From positions 1 through 7,684 of the forward strand of contig CACYBP010000333.1 of NCBI GenBank assembly GCA_902772625.1: 7,684 nt of DNA, given 5' to 3'. Both the position numbers and the translations under genes were made by a program. The stretch's first letter is position 1. The number at the start of each line of letters is the position of its first letter. Origin of the DNA: Oscillospiraceae bacterium. Lineage in GTDB: Bacteria > Bacillota > Clostridia > Oscillospirales > QAMX01. Positions 5,942-7,684 of this stretch are shown here, one piece after another. The notes beneath the pieces were generated by a model. It was not told where the DNA came from, ran no database searches, and saw nothing but the letters and a program-made list of their open reading frames with translations.

Positions 5942-6796
5942 TCAGACGGTGCCGGTGATCACAAGCTCGCTTTCTCCCGCGCTCGTGAGGAAGCTGCCGT
6001 CGGCGCTATCCCGGACAAACGTCGCGGCGGGCACGGTGATCTGCCCCGGAACCGTATTGAAAAGGCCGGTGGACGCGTCGTAGGTGTAATCGGTCCCCTC
6101 GCTCCACGCGGTCCCGTTGAAACTGACCGTGATGTCCTTCAGGACCGGGTTGAAAAGATCGGTCAGGACCGCGTCTCCCGATTCGTCAGCCGGCATGTTC
6201 CCGGTGTTCCGGATCAGGAAGGAATAGGTCAGGACGCCGTTTTCCGAGATCACCGCCGGAGAAAGCGACTTGGAGACCGAGAGAACGGCGGATTCCTCCG
6301 CGGATACGGTCCCGGCCGCGGTGACGGGTGAGGAAAGACCTGTGCCCTCTGCTGTTACGGTGTTGACGATGGTTCCGCCGACGGCGGGCGGCGCGAACCG
6401 GTTGACCGTGACCTCGTAGATCAGCATGGAAAAGCCGGAGGCCGGCACCGAGATCCCGGTGAAGACCAGAGGAGGGCCGGCTTCCGCGGCGGGCGCGGAG
6501 GTCAGAACGCCGTTTTCGTAATAAAGCACGGCGCCTTCTTCGAAGGTGAGCGGAACGGGGGAAAAGCCCTCCGCTTCGTACGCGCCGAGGTCGTCGGTGA
6601 GGGTAAGCCCGGTGAGGGGGACCGGCCCGGAGTTGGTCAGGGTGATCACGTAGGTCAGCCGGTCGCCCGGACGGTAAGCCGGGCGGACGGCGGTCTTGGT
6701 CAGCCTCAGGACCCCCAGAAGCTCGCCCTGCACGAGGTTGGAAGTCGCCACGGTCCCGTTGTAGGAGAGGGTGGCGCTGTTGGTGAAAAGAGCCAT
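5942..6796 (-). CDS. Two-domain DUF11 protein without signal peptide
   Basis: The predicted 284-residue protein consists of two DUF11/conserved-repeat (beta-sandwich) domains. Domain 1 covers about residues 29-168, starting LRLTKTA and ending with the strand pair around IVNTVTAEG. Domain 2 covers about 170-284, starting LSVSKSLSP and stopping abruptly after ELVITGTV. Residues 1-28 (FTNSATLSYNG onwards) resemble domain 1's final strands (residues 143-168), which domain 2 lacks. There is no signal peptide, membrane anchor, LPXTG motif or cysteine. DUF11 domains usually occur in surface proteins, so the missing export signal is odd; assembly on a spore surface or export by another route is possible but unproven. 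The ATG at 6794-6796 is chosen because GGAGG lies 8 nt upstream. The in-frame TTG at 6809-6811 overlaps that site and is unlikely to be the start. Confidence 0.85.
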   Translation of the reverse strand: MALFTNSATLSYNGTVATSNLVQGELLGVLRLTKTAVRPAYRPGDRLTYVITLTNSGPVPLTGLTLTDDLGAYEAEGFSPVPLTFEEGAVLYYENGVLTSAPAAEAGPPLVFTGISVPASGFSMLIYEVTVNRFAPPAVGGTIVNTVTAEGTGLSSPVTAAGTVSAEESAVLSVSKSLSPAVISENGVLTYSFLIRNTGNMPADESGDAVLTDLFNPVLKDITVSFNGTAWSEGTDYTYDASTGLFNTVPGQITVPAATFVRDSADGSFLTSAGESELVITGTV

Positions 6797-6804
6797 GAAG
6801 TCAT

Positions 6805-6809
6805 CCTCC
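6805..6809 (-). promoter_or_regulatory. Ribosome binding site deciding the ATG start of the DUF11 gene
   Basis: The minus strand reads GGAGG 8 nt before the ATG at 6794-6796. The alternative TTG start overlaps this site and has no ribosome binding site of its own. Confidence 0.8.
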
Positions 6810-6820
6810 AATCGTTATCG

Positions 6821-6836
6821 GGGAGGAAGGCCTCCC
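6821..6836 (-). promoter_or_regulatory. Leader hairpin upstream of the DUF11 ribosome binding site
   Basis: In the transcript, GGGAGG (6831-6836) pairs perfectly with CCTCCC (6821-6826) across a 4-nt loop. The CCTCC of this arm could instead pair with the GGAGG ribosome binding site 11 nt downstream. Two exclusive folds are therefore possible. A second inverted repeat, CCCGGC/GCCGGG (6862-6867 with 6887-6892), lies further upstream. No known riboswitch class was recognised. Confidence 0.4.
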
Positions 6837-6909
6837 GGAAACAGAATATGCCCCGCCCTTTCCCGGCGTGTCAGGCGAATGCTTTTGCCGGGTCTTCAGT
6901 TTATTGGCC

Positions 6910-6915
6910 ATTATA
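6910..6915 (-). promoter_or_regulatory. Candidate -10 box of the DUF11 gene
   Basis: The minus strand carries a perfect TATAAT in an AT-rich stretch (6905-6926), the only such stretch in this intergenic region. A -35 box at 16-18 bp would fall inside the preceding terminator stem and does not match the consensus. The promoter may be weak, activator-dependent or use another sigma factor. The leader would be about 107 nt. Confidence 0.35.
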
Positions 6916-6924
6916 TATATTTAT

Positions 6925-6961
6925 AGAAAGAGCGGCACGCGCCTCCGGAGCGCGTGCCGCT
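6925..6961 (-). terminator. Rho-independent terminator of the right-edge epimerase gene
   Basis: A perfect 12-bp GC-rich stem (6931-6942 with 6950-6961, 7-nt loop) is followed on the minus strand by CTTTCTATAAAT. It lies 30 bp after the stop codon of the gene at 6992-7684. The T-tract is interrupted, so termination may be incomplete and some read-through into the DUF11 gene is possible. Confidence 0.75.
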
Positions 6962-6991
6962 TGAAACTGTATGGAATAACCGGCCGATTTA

Positions 6992-7684
6992 TCAGAAGAC
7001 GATCTTTTCCCTTTCCAGAAGCGGTTTCAGGACCGCGATGGCCTTCAGGTATTCCTCTTCGGCGGCGAGATGCTCCACGATGAAGGGCGTGTCGGGGCCC
7101 TCTGCCTCGGCTAGCCGGGCGTAGGCGGGAATATCGAATCCGCCCTCGCCGATGGGGACCTCCTTCAGGTGGAGGGTCAGTGTCCGCTCCAGATTGACGT
7201 CCTTGACGTGGACGCTCCGGATCCTTCCGTGAAGCATGCCGAAGGTCTCCTTCAGGAAGTCGGCGCAATGGAAGTACCGTTCTGGGGAGTTCATCAGATT
7301 GATGGCGTCCATGTGCACCGCGAAATGCTCGTCGTTCACCGCGTCCAGAAGCCGCCGGTAGCTTTCGCCGTCCCAGGGAAGCATCCAGGGCATGGGTTCC
7401 AGGGTAAAGGCGGTCCTCGTGACACCGGCGTCCCGGATCAGGCTTTTCACCGTATTCACCACGAGGTCGAAGGTCTCGGGAAGGTAGTTCCCGGGATAGC
7501 CGCCGTCCCACACCTCGCCCAGAGCGCCTGAAATATCCACGCAGCAGTTCGCACCCACCCGGTCGGCAAGCTTCAATTGACCGAGCACGTAGGCGTAATT
7601 GGCCGCTCTCTTTTCAGGATCGGGGTCCAGAAGGTTTTTCCACGCGCCGACCTCCGCAATGGTCAGATCGTTGGCACGGCAGGC
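6992..7684 (-). CDS. Sugar phosphate isomerase/epimerase, TIM-barrel family (5' end outside window)
   Basis: The frame enters from the right edge and runs 230 codons to a TGA at 6992-6994, so only the N-terminal barrel strands are missing. The visible part contains the family's metal-site motifs in order: TLEPMPWMLP (Glu), AVHMDAINLMNSPERYF (His/Asp), SVHVKDVN (His and Lys-Asp), then a GEGGFD turn and FIVEHL (Glu). This matches xylose isomerase-like TIM barrels (PF01261), metal-dependent cytoplasmic enzymes that isomerise or epimerise sugars or sugar phosphates. The GTG at 7586-7588 is internal: the reading frame continues upstream with plausible barrel sequence (AEVGAWKNLLDP), so no start is visible. 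Its motifs differ enough from the protein at 3693-4556 that the two are distinct subfamilies rather than recent duplicates. The substrate cannot be assigned. Confidence 0.9.
   Translation of the reverse strand, partial: ACRANDLTIAEVGAWKNLLDPDPEKRAANYAYVLGQLKLADRVGANCCVDISGALGEVWDGGYPGNYLPETFDLVVNTVKSLIRDAGVTRTAFTLEPMPWMLPWDGESYRRLLDAVNDEHFAVHMDAINLMNSPERYFHCADFLKETFGMLHGRIRSVHVKDVNLERTLTLHLKEVPIGEGGFDIPAYARLAEAEGPDTPFIVEHLAAEEEYLKAIAVLKPLLEREKIVF

Larger units (their letters stand above)
6797..6991. other. 195-bp intergenic region
   Basis: On the minus strand this region holds, in order, the terminator of the right-edge epimerase, an AT-rich tract with the candidate DUF11 -10 box, two leader inverted repeats and the DUF11 ribosome binding site. 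No additional gene was seen. Confidence 0.6.

Noticed and set aside
5942..6811. Longer DUF11 frame starting at TTG (6809-6811)
   Set aside because: The TTG overlaps the GGAGG ribosome binding site that serves the ATG at 6794-6796.
6992..7588. Right-edge epimerase starting at the GTG at 7586-7588
   Set aside because: The same frame continues to the window edge with plausible family sequence, and the GTG falls inside a helix-like segment (AYVLGQLKLADRVGA), so it is an internal Val.

Overview
The window is GC-rich bacterial DNA with strong GGAGG-type ribosome binding sites, sigma-A-like promoters with TATAAT -10 boxes and 17-bp spacers, compact rho-independent terminators, a cell-wall hydrolase carrying CROP/choline-binding-type repeats, and an aldo/keto reductase fused to a two-cluster 4Fe-4S domain. 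This combination suggests an anaerobic, Gram-positive member of the Clostridia with an unusually high GC content. That placement is inferred from gene content only.

Layout from left to right. (1) Minus strand, 1-3564: a secreted NlpC/P60 peptidase of at least 1188 residues. It has a signal peptide, about 46 tandem ~20-residue cell-wall/glucan-binding-like repeats and a C-terminal peptidase domain that runs to the left window edge. (2) 3617-3656: a terminator. (3) Minus strand, 3693-4556: a complete TIM-barrel sugar phosphate isomerase/epimerase. (4) 4557-4738: a divergent promoter region with two well-formed promoters whose -10 boxes are mirror images. (5) Plus strand, 4739-5881: an aldo/keto reductase with a C-terminal 2x[4Fe-4S] module. 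(6) 5892-5927: a bidirectional terminator shared by two convergent genes. (7) Minus strand, 5942-6796: a small two-domain DUF11 protein with no signal peptide, preceded by a structured leader. (8) 6925-6961: a terminator. (9) Minus strand, 6992 to the right edge: a second TIM-barrel sugar isomerase/epimerase, 5'-truncated by the window.

Functionally, the window combines sugar or ketose interconversion (two non-identical xylose-isomerase-like barrels and a redox enzyme divergently transcribed from one of them) with two structural or surface genes. Terminators follow the complete epimerase, the reductase and the truncated epimerase, so most genes here look monocistronic; no large operon is visible. 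The most unusual features are the very long, tryptophan-poor and cysteine-containing repeat stalk of the NlpC/P60 protein, and the DUF11 protein. In the latter, the N-terminal ~28 residues look like the end of a DUF11 domain, which is exactly the part its last domain lacks. This suggests ring closure or head-to-tail strand-donation polymerisation. No tRNA, rRNA, CRISPR array, transposase or phage gene was recognised.
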